NCBI RefSeq assembly: GCF_016545825.1
Contig: NC_052620.1
Location: forward strand, 11,346,001 to 11,410,000
Source: Eucalyptus grandis
Taxonomy: Eukaryota > Streptophyta > Magnoliopsida > Myrtales > Myrtaceae
Reading direction: 5' to 3'
DNA: 64,000 nt
The notes under the pieces are model-generated. The model was not told the DNA's origin. It worked only from the letters and a program-made list of their open reading frames with translations, and searched no databases. Shown one piece after another: positions 1-11,850 of the stretch. The first letter of the stretch is position 1, and the number at the start of each line of letters is the position of its first letter. A program made the position numbers and the translations under genes.

Positions 1-735
1 TCCTAGAAAGTTTTGATGATGGTCCTATTTGTGTGAAATAAACCACCAAATATTACTGAAAAAAGTTGATGTAATTTTAGTTTGTACATGATGGGAGACA
101 ATTGATATGTCTCCAAAGTTTTGTTGAAGTACAGAGATGTTGGTGTCTGCATGTGGTCTTTGTGTGCCTTTAAGTAGGAACATATGCTTGTGTGCCCGTG
201 CTTTCTCATTGGTGTATGTGTCCGTGGGCTTGCAGATGCCGTCTCAACATCCACAAAACTGCATGGGGGTGTTCGTATGTACCTCAATTTGGTACACATA
301 GTTCTGCTGCAATAACATATAATGGGAACGCGTTAGACAAATTTTATCTGTTAAGTGTGTTGATTGCTTTTCATTCTTATGTCATGATCTGTATGCCCTA
401 CCTGTGCTTCAGGTTATCTGGTCACTTAGTTATTGATTTAACAAGGCATAGTGCAGTCAAGTCATTTGGAAGCTAGTCTTTGCATCTCCTTGTCCTGCCA
501 TGAATTGTTTTCCCTCCTTTTTGGTTTAATTAGTACATGACTTCACTTAGATGTAGAAATATATGCATGCGATAAAGAAATATGTGCATGGTGCAAGTCT
601 CATCTGTGATAATGCTTTGGGTTTATGGTCATGCGATACCAGAAAGTCAGATATGTGATATGACATCTTCTGCTTCTAGCTTCAAATGCAACCCTGTAAT
701 GAAGTTTTTCTCTTGCCCTTATTTTCATAATGCAG
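1..735. other. Non-coding, probably intron of the KIN-14 remnant
   Basis: No coding similarity is visible here. The stretch is T-rich and ends in a good 3' splice site (TGCAG at 731-735) directly before the first recognisable kinesin exon. It is therefore most likely the upstream intron of that gene, although an older truncation could also lie here. Short open frames on both strands have no coding character. Confidence 0.5.
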
Positions 736-924
736 GCCAAGATTAGAAGTCTTGAGCATGAGCTTAATGAAGCCCTTCATTCAAGTGAAACTAAGTCAAA
801 ATCAGATGTAGATTCAGGCCTTGAAGTATAATCACTTCCGAAAGCTATTAGTGATACAATGGATTCTTCCATAGTGACCAAGAAACTTGAAGAAGAGCGA
901 AAAAAACGTGATGCATTAATTGAG

Positions 925-1934
925 GTATGTTCATTCACATGGGTATCTTGTTGTATGATCAATTCTAAATGTCTTGCTGCTTGTTTCCCCCTTCTCCAAA
1001 TACTCGTTCTCCTTCCCTTGAGTGCACATGAGAAAATAGAAAGATCCGAGGTCTCTTTTCCACTCTTAGGTGTTACTTTCTTTTGATGCATGTAACAATT
1101 ACTAGAGTCAGTGCGTCTATAGCCTATTTGCTTTATGCTGATCCTGTAATTCTTTCAATTATTTTCCATGAGAAAATTATCCTACCAGAAAAGGATATGT
1201 TTGGTATTTTGCCTTCTCTTGTTTGGTTAAAGGTCGTCAACCTGTTCAGTTGGTGGTTTCCTCTGCCGTGACGTGTCAGGTAGAGTCATTGAAAGAGTTA
1301 TGTTGTTTATCTTTCTTCTCTTTCATTTGCACTCTCTGTGTTTTTGTTGTGATTTATTTCGGTGGAGATGGATGCATCGTGAGCTGGTAAAAATTGGGCA
1401 TTACGCTTGTGTTGCTCATATAATTGACACGGAAGATGCTAACAACCAATAGAATTTGAAATCAGAACTAGGGCCAGTGGCTTCCAGTGTTTGTGAGTGT
1501 AGCGAATCCAAATTACTTTATAAAAGCATGGAATATCATGATTATATTTTCTTCAGCAAAAGGAGCAGCTGTAACTATTCTATATGGAACAATTTTTTTG
1601 TCAACTAGGCAGATCAGTTGTGAATGTTGGAAACTAACATAAAAACATAAGTTGATCTTGTGGATCCTTTGGCTTGAGGTGATAATCATATTTTTGACAT
1701 GTTCTATTTCTTTTTTATATGCTTGTGTAGTATGATAGCTGTGATTGTTTGCCAAACAATGGGCTTCTTTGTTTTCAACATGCAAAATTTTATGTGGGCA
1801 ATATATTGGAAAAACTGTAGTTTCATAGCAGGCGAATTTAGAGAGTAGTTAATTTCTTATAAAATGGTGTATATGCAGTCTCTATCTAGATGTCAATAAG
1901 ACTTGATTTTTGTAATAATGAATTACTCTTGCAG
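925..1934 (+). other. Intron of the KIN-14 remnant
   Basis: The intron is bounded by a GTATGT donor at 925 and a TTGCAG acceptor at 1934. It is T-rich and has no coding signal on either strand. The flanking exons join in phase 0 (the ALIE and RLHEEN segments). Confidence 0.75.
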
Positions 1935-2716
1935 AGATTGCATGAGGAGAATGAGAAATTATTTGACAGACTCACGGAAAAAGCTTCATTGACCAGTTCA
2001 CCCCAGGTAAAGTCTTTTTCATGTTAATACTATAATTTTACCTGGCAGTGCCATGATGCAGGGGAAAACTGCGGATGGACTTTGCTAGTACCTCAGTTTC
2101 TTTGACTGCTGTATTCAGTTCATGTCTAGAGCTATTGGTCTCATTATCCTCTTCCTTGACTTTTTTTGAGATCTGCAATGGCTCTTGGGTCGCATAGCAT
2201 CTGTAGACAACTGCGAGGTCCCACCTGGGGCTTGAGTGGATCCACAATTGTTCAGACTTTGGATTGGAGTAGCACAGTTGTGCCTAATCTGCCTTAGTTA
2301 TCAGTCTATCATTTCCATTGCAAGTCTGTAGGTTTGCTTATAGTCATTGTTCTGCAAAGATATTGGTGAACCTTTACTCAACTCTTCTGCTATCAGCAGC
2401 ATTTCATTGTGGTGAGATGAGTTCTATGTTAGTAACTCGGTTGTGACTTGTTTGTAAGTTGTAGAGTTCTCATGGGTGCTGAATTTTACACGGTCCAATT
2501 TATATGAGTTGGGGGAGTATAATTTGGGTCATCCTTAGGTTAGAGCTGCACTGACAATGAATTTGGCAAATAATATGTTTAGGGAAATTAAAATTCGTTT
2601 AGATTAAACCTTTGAACTTGCAGTAAATTTCATTTGAGGTGATCCATGCTTACTAAGAATCAACTCGGCCTCTTTTTACTCGTGGGCTGAAGTGAAAGGC
2701 ATTTGACTTGTCTGCT

Positions 2717-2730
2717 TCCTCTATTGTTTT
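2717..2730 (+). repeat. LINE target-site duplication, left copy
   Basis: TCCTCTATTGTTTT, identical to 3545-3558. Its last four T run into the poly-T tract, so the exact edge is uncertain by a few bases. Confidence 0.8.
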
Positions 2731-3544
2731 TTTTTTTTTTTTTTTTTGGTGAAAGTAAGTGATATATTGGGAAAAGGTCAAACTGTACAACCAATCGGCT
2801 TCAAAAACTTCACTCAAGATGGACATGCCCATTATGAGTGGAAGGAAGTTGAGGAAAAAACCAAGAGGCAACTGAGAACGGCCAAAAAGCGAAAAGCAGA
2901 CCGACACCCAAAATGACCTAGAACAAGACGCCTAGCCAGTCGGCCCACAATCAGCGGAAGAGAAGATACAGGAATCTAACTCTCACAAGCACTGAATCCT
3001 CCTGTTTCTGTAGGAGTCCTCGACGTCTTTGAAGGTAGCAGCCTTATCTTTAACGACCTTGAGGAGATGCCTCTTCATGGCTGGAGAGAAAGCGGCTCCC
3101 CCTGAAAAGAATATTGTTCCTGTTCTTCCAAATGATGTGACAAAGCGCACCAAAGGAAAAACAGGCGATACTTTTGTAGAACTCCTTCCCCGAGAGCAGA
3201 GAGATAGCCCAACTAAGAGTCTCCTCCCAAGTCCTATTGGGCCAGGGAAAAATTGCACCTGGTAGCCCCAAAAGAAAGCAATACTCGAAGTAATGCGACA
3301 CACAAAAAAGAGGTGATTGATAGAATCAAGCACCTTGTTGCAAAAAGGGCAGGAAGCAGCGTCAATCCTACCATGGGACATGAGAAGAGACTGTGTAGGC
3401 AGCCTTCACTTGGTGATGAGCCAAAGGTTAAGTTGGTATCGAGGCAGGATAGCATTGCTCGAGATGAACCGATGACAGCTGACTCTCTCCTTTATCCGCC
3501 TTATGGTCTCCCAAGCCGAGGCAACCGAGAACACACCCGTCGAG
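2731..3544 (-). mobile_element. 5'-truncated LINE 3' end inside KIN-14 intron
   Basis: On the - strand this reads as the C-terminal end of a plant LINE reverse-transcriptase ORF. It has the FSVASAWETIRR segment, then the zf-RVT domain with CPFCN, NHLFFVC and, in another frame, an ALCHIIWKNRNN segment. The frame is broken by an in-frame TGA near the GRLPT-like position and by at least two frameshifts. The ORF ends near 2983; a 3' tail of about 240 bp follows and ends in poly-A, seen as about 21 T at 2727-2747 on the + strand. A 14-bp direct repeat (TCCTCTATTGTTTT) flanks it at 2717-2730 and 3545-3558, as expected of target-primed insertion. Everything upstream of the last part of ORF2 is missing, which is the usual 5' truncation. 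Confidence 0.85.
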
Positions 3545-3558
3545 TCCTCTATTGTTTT
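3545..3558 (+). repeat. LINE target-site duplication, right copy
   Basis: TCCTCTATTGTTTT, matching the copy beside the poly-T tract at 2717-2730. It marks the 5'-truncated end of the LINE. Confidence 0.8.
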
Positions 3559-4070
3559 CATGGGCTGTATTGGCTTTTCATATTTGGAGGCTTCTACTCC
3601 ATTGGCTAAGTTTTTTTTTATATTTTTGGGTGATTATGCAAGGTGCTCTTCAGTTTACTTCTTTCTTCTGGTAAGATTACTTTCTCGGATTTCTGACATG
3701 CTTGTTATTCTTTTTAGATAATCAAGTCCATTATCAAAAGGAACTGCAAACATGCCATCTCGGTACATTTCTGAGATGAAACTTGCTTTTTGTGATTCTA
3801 GCCTACACCATGTTTCACGTTGTCCATTCTTCCATTGTCGGTTTTTCCAGGACAAGTAATGACAATGTTGGACTTACTCTGGATGTTGTTCCTTCGCCAT
3901 TAAGTGCTGAAAAGTCTGCCGGTTCAGTTGCTCTGGTCAAATCAAGTTCTGGGAAAGTTAAAACTACACCAGTGGGACAATATTTGACTGCAGCATTGAA
4001 TGACTTTGATCTGGATCAGTATGACATTCTTGCTGCCATTTCTGATGGAGCAAACAAACTCTTGATGTTG

Positions 4071-4825
4071 GTATGCTTACTTAATGATATTCATGCGCAT
4101 TTGAAAAATAATAAGGGGTGTTCATTAAGTGGAAAAGAAAAACATTCTGATGATTGTTTCATCACTGGTTTGTCATTCAACACGTATAAAGTTTTATCTT
4201 TTTGTGGGCAGTAGTTTCATGATCGAATCGCTATCAACCAGTGTGCTTTGTCTTTGGTAAAGAACAATAGTGATTGGCGATAGTTTGTTACTTTGTCTTG
4301 TAATTTTTATCTCAAAATTGTTCATTTGCACTTCTTATTGAGTGTGTTTCATTCATTTTGTGAAAGACCAAAAGGCAGGTTTTGGTTTTTACTTCTTAAC
4401 AGTTCGTTTTTGTAATTTTTAAATGATTCTACATGACTTCTAGTGAATCTACATGCTAATTTTATGTCTTTAAACATTTGACATGTTCAATGTCAAAGAA
4501 AACTCAACGTTCAAGTGCTAGAAACAGAAGCACGAGCTAAGAGCTAAAAGAAGTAATTGCAAGTACAGTATGTTTCATGAATATACAATTTCTGGTCTCC
4601 ACATAATTGGGCCTGAATGATAATTTTTTTTTTCCTATTTTAGGAAGAATTACAGCATGCTGGTGAATGGATGTTTCAAAAATAGAAAAATACTGCAGTC
4701 GTTTAGGACATGTTATTCGTCTAATTTAGTATTTACTCCATGCTGCATAATTTCGTTATTTCTGTTGATAATGGTGAACTTCTTAAAATATATGATAGTT
4801 AATTGCCAATATTATGGTAGTGCAG
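4071..4825 (+). other. Intron of the KIN-14 remnant
   Basis: The donor is GTATGC at 4071 and the acceptor is GTGCAG ending at 4825. It joins LLML to VLAAVIKAG in phase 0, which is how the family's conserved core reads. I see nothing else in it. Confidence 0.75.
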
Positions 4826-5095
4826 GTTTTGGCTGCTGTCATCAAGGCAGGTGCTTCCAGAGAGCATGAGATTCTTGCGGAAATTAGAGATGCTGTTTTC
4901 ACGTTTATTCGTAAAATGGAACCGAAGAGAGTTATGGATACCATGCTTGTCTCACGTGTCAGGATATTGTATATTCAGTCTTTGCTTGCTAGATCACCAG
5001 AGCTGCAGTCTATCAAGGTAACAATTTCAGATATCTCCTTTAGGCTTCAATTTCTGCTGTCAGCATTTAATAATATGCATGTTATGGCTATACAG

Positions 5096-5293
5096 GTAGA
5101 TTATTCGCTGGAGAAGTATGCTGCGCTATATGTTAAACAAATAGTACGACTGCATGGTGTCCCTCTAACTATAACATCGAATCGAGACCCACGATTCACA
5201 TCAAATTTCTGGAGGAGCCTCCAAGTTGCTTTAGGGACCACGCTCTAGTAAAGTACTGCCTTTCATCCAAAGACTCCTAACCAACAATGCAAT
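5096..5293 (+). mobile_element. Ty3/gypsy integrase fragment
   Basis: The frame reads DYSLEKYAALYVKQIVRLHG, then VPLTITSNRDPRFTSNFW, SLQVALGTTL, two stops (5246-5251), and STAFHPKTPNQQ in the same frame. This is the part of the gypsy integrase catalytic core around the second Asp of DDE: the family motif is SDRDPRFT, and here SD has become SN. The STAFHPQTDGQ-like block follows. Nothing before DYS or after about 5293 can be aligned by eye, so it is a short relic. It begins 78 bp after the last kinesin exon remnant. Whether it belongs to the event that removed the rest of that gene is inference. Confidence 0.85.
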
Positions 5294-5630
5294 AACTTTA
5301 CATGTTCTTGTCTTTTACATTGATAGACTTATAACACAATTTTTCTTTTGATACAGTGCTATAGTAGTGAATAGTAGCTATTACACTACTGCTACGGTAG
5401 TGATTAGTGACTACTACTATATTGCAATGGCCAATTATACAAGCACACTTTTTTTCTTTTTGGTAAAATAATTATACAAGCACACTTTTTACAACATAGA
5501 ATCAATAAAGACTAATAATTTAGCTTCATGTGTGATCTTCAATCAAATCCTAGGGGATGGAGTCACTGGTCTTCATCAGAGCTGTTAGAATTATATCCAA
5601 TTTTCTCGAATTGGTACGTTTGATGAGTCA

Positions 5631-5668
5631 ATATACTATTAGTTCTTTAATATACTATTAGTTCTTTA
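5631..5668 (+). repeat. 19-bp tandem duplication
   Basis: Two perfect adjacent copies of ATATACTATTAGTTCTTTA. It is a simple local duplication with no evident function. Confidence 0.85.
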
Positions 5669-6054
5669 AGTAGGCTATGTTCTATGGATTCTAGATGCTG
5701 ACGAGAGCTTGCTAAGATATTAGTGGAACCACTAAAAGTGCATTTCTCAGGATTATCTCCATATTGTTACCTATGTCATTTGATGAGCTTAACCACTCCA
5801 TTTTCTAGAGTTAATTTCTGCTTTTAATCTAGACAACTTTTGTCTTTTTGAAGACTAACGAGGATTTGTCAAACCATCAGTGAAGCTTGAAGAAATGTTT
5901 GGTTGGGGTAGATTCTCGAGCAGGAGTGACGGGCTTTCACTGTCGAGGCCTAGATTGAGTGCGAGTTGTAATTCATTATGGTGAAATTTGCAAATAGTAC
6001 CTTTCTACGAGGAAAATTAGCATTTAGCCTATTAATAGTTCTTCGCATGGGGTT

Positions 6055-6251
6055 GTGTTCCTTGGTGGTCACATGTAAGCGGAGTCGGCAGTGGCGAGTG
6101 CAATCAGAGTTAAGGCAGTGGCACGTGGGGGCGGAGGGAGTGGTTCTTAGCTATGCAAAAAGATGTGCCGCGACTATTTAAGTATCTAACTCTAGACAAT
6201 GATGCTTCATACTGGGAGACTGAAATTGATAATTAGGTTATGATAAAATCC
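6055..6251 (+). repeat. Dispersed repeat, copy 1
   Basis: It aligns by eye with 11851-12003, starting at GTGTTCCTTGG and ending near GATAAAATCC versus GGGTCGATCC. Copy 1 has an insert of roughly 40 bp around 6155-6195 that copy 2 lacks. Shared landmarks are GGTCACATGT, GGCGAGTGC, GTTAAGGC and CTGGGAGACTGAAAT. I recognise no element family. Confidence 0.7.
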
Positions 6252-9200
6252 GTGCGATACATATGGATCTTTAGAACTGATTATGATGTAGGGTTTGAAG
6301 GAGAATGGCGGGATTTTGATTATAGGGTGATTCTTATCTGATTATTTTGAATTGATATTTTCACATGAGAAATTTTCTTTCTACTTGCAAAGAGCTCTTT
6401 TCTATGAGGAAACACAAGTTTGACAATTTGTGAAATGAGCCAGCCACATGCCAAATGGAAAAAATTACGAATCTTTCAATTGACATCGGGAGAGCTATCT
6501 CCTATCGCGAGAAATGTGTTCATTGTAAAATGAGGTGAATACTTGCTGGATGGACAAAACATCTTCTAACTTTTCTTTTATAGCAAAATATCAAACAATT
6601 ATATTGAGTTACTTTTGAGTGACGCCACATTTTAAATCTTGTGGTTCCTTGAATTTTTAAGCCATTTCAATTTTGTTTGGTTTTAGCATGGGTACATTTT
6701 CCAAAGATTATGTATATAAGACCGAAACAGAGTAAAGGTAGAAAAGCACAGTGGGTAATTTTAGATTGGGCAACGTGAATAAATTACCTAGAACTTTATA
6801 TTATTTAAATCGATTTTTACTTTTAGGATCTTTAGAGCACGCTCAACATCACAATATTATGGTACATTCCTATTGTCAGGGTGGGAGTATTGTTAATGTC
6901 CTGTAATTATGTTAGGGACGAGAAAATATAGACATAAAATTTGCTAGACGTTGGCTATATTATCTTGTGATTACTGTTGCAATAATTTTCCTTTCCATGT
7001 ATGCAAAATCTTTTTGTAAATACGAAATTGGGGCAACTATGCCAATCTTGAGAGTACTATCGAAGTGATTTGCTTTTTCATGTTTACTTTTGCTGTTTGT
7101 GCATAAGGTTTAAGGGGTCCCCATTGGTAGTCCTATATGACTAGTGAGCTTCACTGGGCAAGGTGGTGTGTTTCAATCTGCTCTTCCAAAGAATCACGGG
7201 CCTCGAGGACCCTTGTGCCAATGCTAAGGTCCCAAAAGCCTTGAACCAAATTTAACATTTTTAAAGTACCTTTTTTTTTTTTTCCTCCAACTTTACCCTC
7301 ACTTACACTTTTGTATACTTAATTTGCTCTCATCCTATTGTTCATCATCTCTCTTTGAACCAAACACACTCATCACCACCCCAATTTTGGTCGATGTAAA
7401 CCCAAAGTTGATGGTTGTCAAGGGTCGACTAGTGCAAGTCTATTGAGCGAGATCTGGATAGTCAAAGGTTGTACTAGGCTCACCTACCCTCGACCTATAA
7501 TCTTTTACACTTCTTTTCATTAAGCATTTCTCAAGTTATTTCACAATTAATCAATTCACAAACTTGGGTAATAAATGCTCTATCCAAATTATGCAATGAA
7601 CATGCTCCAAATCTCTTTTTTTCCTTTTTATAAATATGATGCCATGCTATCCATTTCATAACTAAAAGTGGTTATTTCGACCAAGGAAAAAAAAACTAAT
7701 CTGTCACTGTCTAAAGACAAAAAAGGAACTTATAATTTCAAAGCAAAGATGAGCAGCACTTACGTTTGATTGTAATACCAAAAATAAAAGCTAGCTCGAG
7801 CTGACAAACTCAACAACAAGGCTCAATTTATCAAACAACACAGTTTTCACAGTTGGAGAGACCTACGAAGCATCGTTATTGACACGAAATAATCACTAGT
7901 CCATTGTGGACTCTCCATTAAAGGATGGGCATGCTCTTTTCCGAGGATATATTAAGGAAGAAAAGCTAACAATTTCGACTTTCCACCCTCGGACTAACAG
8001 AAACAAAACCACTATTATACTCAAGAATTCGGACTGAATTAGAGATCGGTAGCCTACAACAGAGCATTTTGGTGAAACCTCCCATTCCATGGATAATGCA
8101 CATCGCTGATGACACACAAGATGGCCGCATGGAACAAAAGTGGATCTCCCCCTCCTCATTAGACAAATTACAAGAAAATGTCCATCTGGTACATCTCCCA
8201 ATCATCCATTGCATTTGTGTTGGGCTTGTAAACTGCAGCATGGCTCTGCTGCTGCTGCTCATCCCGTCTGTGCTACCTCCACATTTTCCATCTGTTTCAT
8301 TTTATGAGGAATGAAGATTTTGCATAAGCCCAGTAAAGTCAAAGATTATAATGTCTTGAATTCAACAGGATACACAATATGGTTACAAGTTTAGCAAATC
8401 CAAGGATACCAATTGACACCTTTCCAAGATAAATACTAATCCAGAAGAGTATCTTTGTCCGGCAAGCAAGATCAATGACCATCTGATCTTTTGTCAACTC
8501 GATACTAGAAAATGTCATATCAGTCCATTCGATAATAGACGAGTACTGTCAAAAAAGGGCTGCCTACCCAAGATCTAAGTAGTAGACCCTAAAGCATAAT
8601 CATGTCAACTATCCTAGAATGAAATATGAGATGGTTGATTCTTAACAACTTGAGTAACGTGAAGCAGACTGTTTGTTTACAGATCATCACATAGACAAAT
8701 GACAAGCATCAAAGGGAGAGGAGCCACAATATCTTTTGACAGGAAGGGGGACAAATACTAAAATAATAGGAGGTTGTGCCGATCACCCAAAAATTCATGA
8801 AATCACACAACAGGGGAACTCTCCATGTCATGCGAAATGCAAAAACAGACTTCCAAATAGGCAATTCACTACATATTCACATCCTACTATAAATCATGAT
8901 CAAAATTATAGTGAATAAATTTGTACACATGTCGATTTATAGTAAAAGAAAATAGTGTACATGGGCAATAATAGTCCACAATTGGAAAAAGAATCTCCTC
9001 AAGCAAGCATCAAGACTAATCCAACGTCCATCCATCACCATTAAAATGTAGATGAGAGGAAAACTCACAAAAAATAAGGAAAATCTTGGCATAAACTGAT
9101 CTCTGGAATTCATTTTGAAAAAGCAAAGGTCAACAGCATGGACACAGTTTCCTAATGAAAGAATTTTCTTCCCTCATCGAGCAGTCCAACCTTAAAAAAT

Positions 9201-10440
9201 AGAGGAACAAGAGCGTCAAATCAGATACTTGTATCAAAGTAAATGCCTCGTTACAAAATTAAAGGAACCGCAAGGTCTAGATAATCAGAAAAATCTCAAG
9301 GGGCAAGAAACATTGCAGTTAACCATATGCATTAAGCTTACATGTCACATACTTACAGGGGTGTTCATGACCAATAAGTGCCTAAAGGCATGTGTGAGGA
9401 GAAGCATTAATCGGCTGCAGTTTGTGACATAATGAGGTAAGAGGTAGATGATGCCTTGAACCATCCATGTTCACAACGACATAATCCACTGCTGGTCACT
9501 GATTGCCATCAATGACTACAAAGGAACCTGCAGTCATATTAACAGACGTAAGCAAGTCCGACAACTAAAGCGTAAGCTAATAATTGACTGCTCTCTTTTG
9601 ACACATCAAATCAAAGTTTCTTGTCGTGCATAGTTATGACCATCAAGATTCGGAAAAAGCGTTACAGAAAATAATTTATAAACACAATCTCAATAAGATG
9701 GTTGTATAAATACTTTTCTCGAGGAATCTTCAGTTCTGTCAGCCAACAAAAGAGAAATCTTTGACTTCAGAAATCTCAACTTTCCAACACACAATGTGAG
9801 TAAAGAAGAATAATAATTGAATTCTCAAGACTGAAAAGTGAAGCCTTGTAAAGTTGTCTCACGTCTCAATATCTTTAGATTCGCCAACTCTACTTCTATT
9901 TATATGTCAGGCAAGCAGTAGACTCCCTTCTACCATGATAGAACACATCAACCTTAACCTGCTATCAAGAAACTCAGTTCTTTTGAAAGAATGGAACTCT
10001 CCCAGACTTTTAATTTGGATAAAGTAGAGACTCTATCATGCACCATCCGATGTTTAGTACACAAACACCATGTGATGTCCCATGGCAACACCAATTTTGA
10101 CATGTCTACCATCACAATTATATGTACAGTCTCCCAGACATTTTTAGTGTCAAAGACACAAATAAAATGTGATATTACATCTTAAAACCAGAAGGAGGCA
10201 CATGGTTCCTAGCTGAAGACCAACATTATGTAATGTAATCCCACTCAAAGAACGAGTAACAAAAGCTTTAACAGCAGCTTTCCAGTGAAATATAGCTTAA
10301 AAATAAGAACCAACTTCTGGAACAAATCTACTTACCATTCTTAGTGATGGGGATTTTTGTTCCTGCAAGGAACTAATAAGATAGCCCCTGGATCTGAAGT
10401 CCATCCGAAAAATCCCTTTGATCATTGTATATGCACTTCA

Positions 10441-11682
10441 TAATGAAAATAGAAGATCAAGCTTATCAAAGGATCATGCAAGACTGATGTAAACAGGAAT
10501 GAATCCATTTCAGAAAAGCCATGATTGACAAAAGTAATTATAACTTCTAATGCATGAACTGCAATTGGCTCCATTACGCAGATATCGCAAAACTAAGGGT
10601 GACCAACCTGTCCAATCATTGATGTTATAGTTTTCCAAAGAAAGAAGAAGTACAAAAGAGAAATTACTGCAAAGTCGCGATTTTTCCATAGGGCAGATAA
10701 CATGGTAGGCGGACCCACTCAATTGGAACTCACAATTAGGCGAGAGAAAAGTATAGGCACCCGATGCATGTAAAAGCCCCTCATATATGAGAGAGGACAC
10801 CTAATAGCAGGGAGACCCTGAATCCTAGATTTCTTTCTCTACTTTCTAAACATTGATCTTCTCCTTGGTTCAAACACTTTCTTCTTGCTTATTCTCCAGG
10901 TACGTAGACCAAATCAACATTGTGATTGTGTCTTTCCAAACCAGACTAGTATATCCTTCTTAAGGCCCAAAGGCACTAGTGCATCCATATCCAGCGCCAT
11001 TTAATTTCCCAAATAAGAATATCTCAAGAAGAAAGATGAAAGTGGCGCATCTATCCTACTACAACAAGTTACTCTGTTAAGACTTCTTTATATATATATA
11101 TATATATATATTTCCTCCTTCCATCAAGACCAAAATTACACTAGGTACACTATGACAAAACACATCGCACCTGCATAAGAAGGAATTCATGTGCTAAACC
11201 AACAGTATTTGCTACAACCTAGAAAACTCGACTTTCAAAATGTCAGGTTTACTTCACAACACAAAAGAAGAATTGAAGTAACCCAACTATACCAGCAAAT
11301 GCACTTATACCAGATGATGCAGCTAAGTCATCAATGCAGCCTGCCAATGCATGATAAAATCCTCCATTGTCTTGACAGCCACTTATATTGAGACCAACCA
11401 TTCAAAAAAGAAGCGGTAATGAGAGTAATTACACCAAATTCACAAGGGCTCCTCGATAGTATAACAATCAAATTCGTTGGCAATACAAGACATGACTTGC
11501 TTACACTAACGCAAAGCACACAGATAGAACATCCGAACACCAGACATACATTTAGCCCATGTAAACACCAAGTGAACACATAATTATAGTAAGTCAATCA
11601 TCACACGCAACAGAAAGTATATCAAATTACGTAGCATACTCGAGTAAAACCAATCCATAGCATTGTGTGTACACGCACTTAC
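10441..11682. other. Intron-like stretch of the RING-ligase pseudogene
   Basis: It lies between two exon remnants of the E3 ligase. It is AT-rich and has a (TA)n tract at 11089-11111. A - strand open frame at 10510-10800 has no family resemblance and is probably chance. No other feature was recognised. Confidence 0.5.
11089..11111. repeat. (TA)n microsatellite
   Basis: An uninterrupted TA dinucleotide tract of about 11 units inside the pseudogene intron. Confidence 0.95.
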
Positions 11683-11850
11683 AGTTTTGAGTCCTTTGTA
11701 CAATCACCGCCCCATCGCGGAGAGCGGAGGAGCTGGAGTGAACTTAACGATTGTGCGGGACGGCCGCGTCAGCATGGGTCAGGCCGAGGATGGCCCTGTC
11801 AAATAGGATAGGCTATGGCTTGACCGTGCGAGGACACGGTGCAAAGGACG

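Larger units (their letters stand above)
736..5017 (+). pseudogene. KAC1-like: Decayed fragment of a KIN-14 kinesin (KAC1/KCA1 type)
   Basis: The family acts in actin-based chloroplast movement and positioning. Only part of the region behind the motor is present here. Exon remnants with GT/AG borders are 736-924, 1935-2006, 3718-3762, 3851-4070 and 4826-5017. They read in order AKIRSLEHELNEALHSS, KKLEEERKKRDALIE, RLHEENEKLFDRLTEKAS, SSPLSKGTANMPSR, ALNDFDLDQYDILAAISDG, ANKLLMLVLAAVIKAG, RDAVFTFIRKMEP and SLLARSPELQSIK. This matches the coiled-coil and conserved central block of KAC proteins as I know them. Lesions: an in-frame TAA at 829-831; a one-base insertion in the 45-bp exon at 3718 (it should be 3n+2 long); a LINE in the intron 2007-3717; and no downstream exons (the conserved C-terminal half is missing) after 5017, where a gypsy fragment follows. 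The splice phases of the other exons still fit, so the copy is unprocessed. No motor domain exon lies inside the window, so the 5' extent is unknown. Confidence 0.85.
5294..7960. other. Gene-free AT-rich stretch
   Basis: No exon-like segment or RNA gene was recognised. It contains a 19-bp tandem duplication at 5631-5668 (ATATACTATTAGTTCTTTA twice), one copy of a dispersed repeat (6055-6251, listed separately) and a T-rich tract near 7270. The longest open frames have no coding character. Confidence 0.5.
7966..11745 (-). pseudogene. SPL2-like: Unprocessed pseudogene of a SP1/MUL1-family RING E3 ligase
   Basis: Functional members are organelle-membrane E3 ligases with two membrane spans around a GIDE/BAM domain and a C-terminal RING. 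Six remnants occur in gene order. 11683-11745: GAVIVQRTQN before a GTAAGT donor. 10336-10440: CIYND, then in another frame LQEQKSPSLRM. 9357-9527: DYVVVNMDGSRHHLPL, KLQPINASPH and ALIGHEHP, with two stops and a one-base deletion after VPF. 9069-9190: VGLLDE, KILSLG, IPEI and PYFL across frames. 8387-8504: TKDQMVIDLACRTKILFW and VSIGILGFA, the second membrane span. 7966-8291: RWKMWR, a Gln run, VYKPNTNAMDDWE, then RING text VICLMRRGRSTFVPCGHLVC and SPKC, followed by a frame change to SNSVRI. The RING has lost its first Cys (the expected CVIC reads LVIC), and the CPVCRQ core is broken by the frame change. Introns are retained, so it did not arise by retroposition. No N-terminal exon with the first membrane span was found. 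Confidence 0.85.

Noticed and set aside
192..476. 94-codon open frame at the start of the window
   Set aside because: It lies in the presumed intron, is Cys/Tyr/Leu-rich without a recognisable domain, and sits upstream of a clear splice acceptor.
7100..7400. Possible MITE or other small DNA transposon
   Set aside because: I could not find matching terminal inverted repeats with a target duplication. The direct TTGAACCAAA words alone are not enough.
10510..10800. 96-codon - strand open frame
   Set aside because: It lies between two exon remnants of the ligase pseudogene and does not match that family or any other I know.
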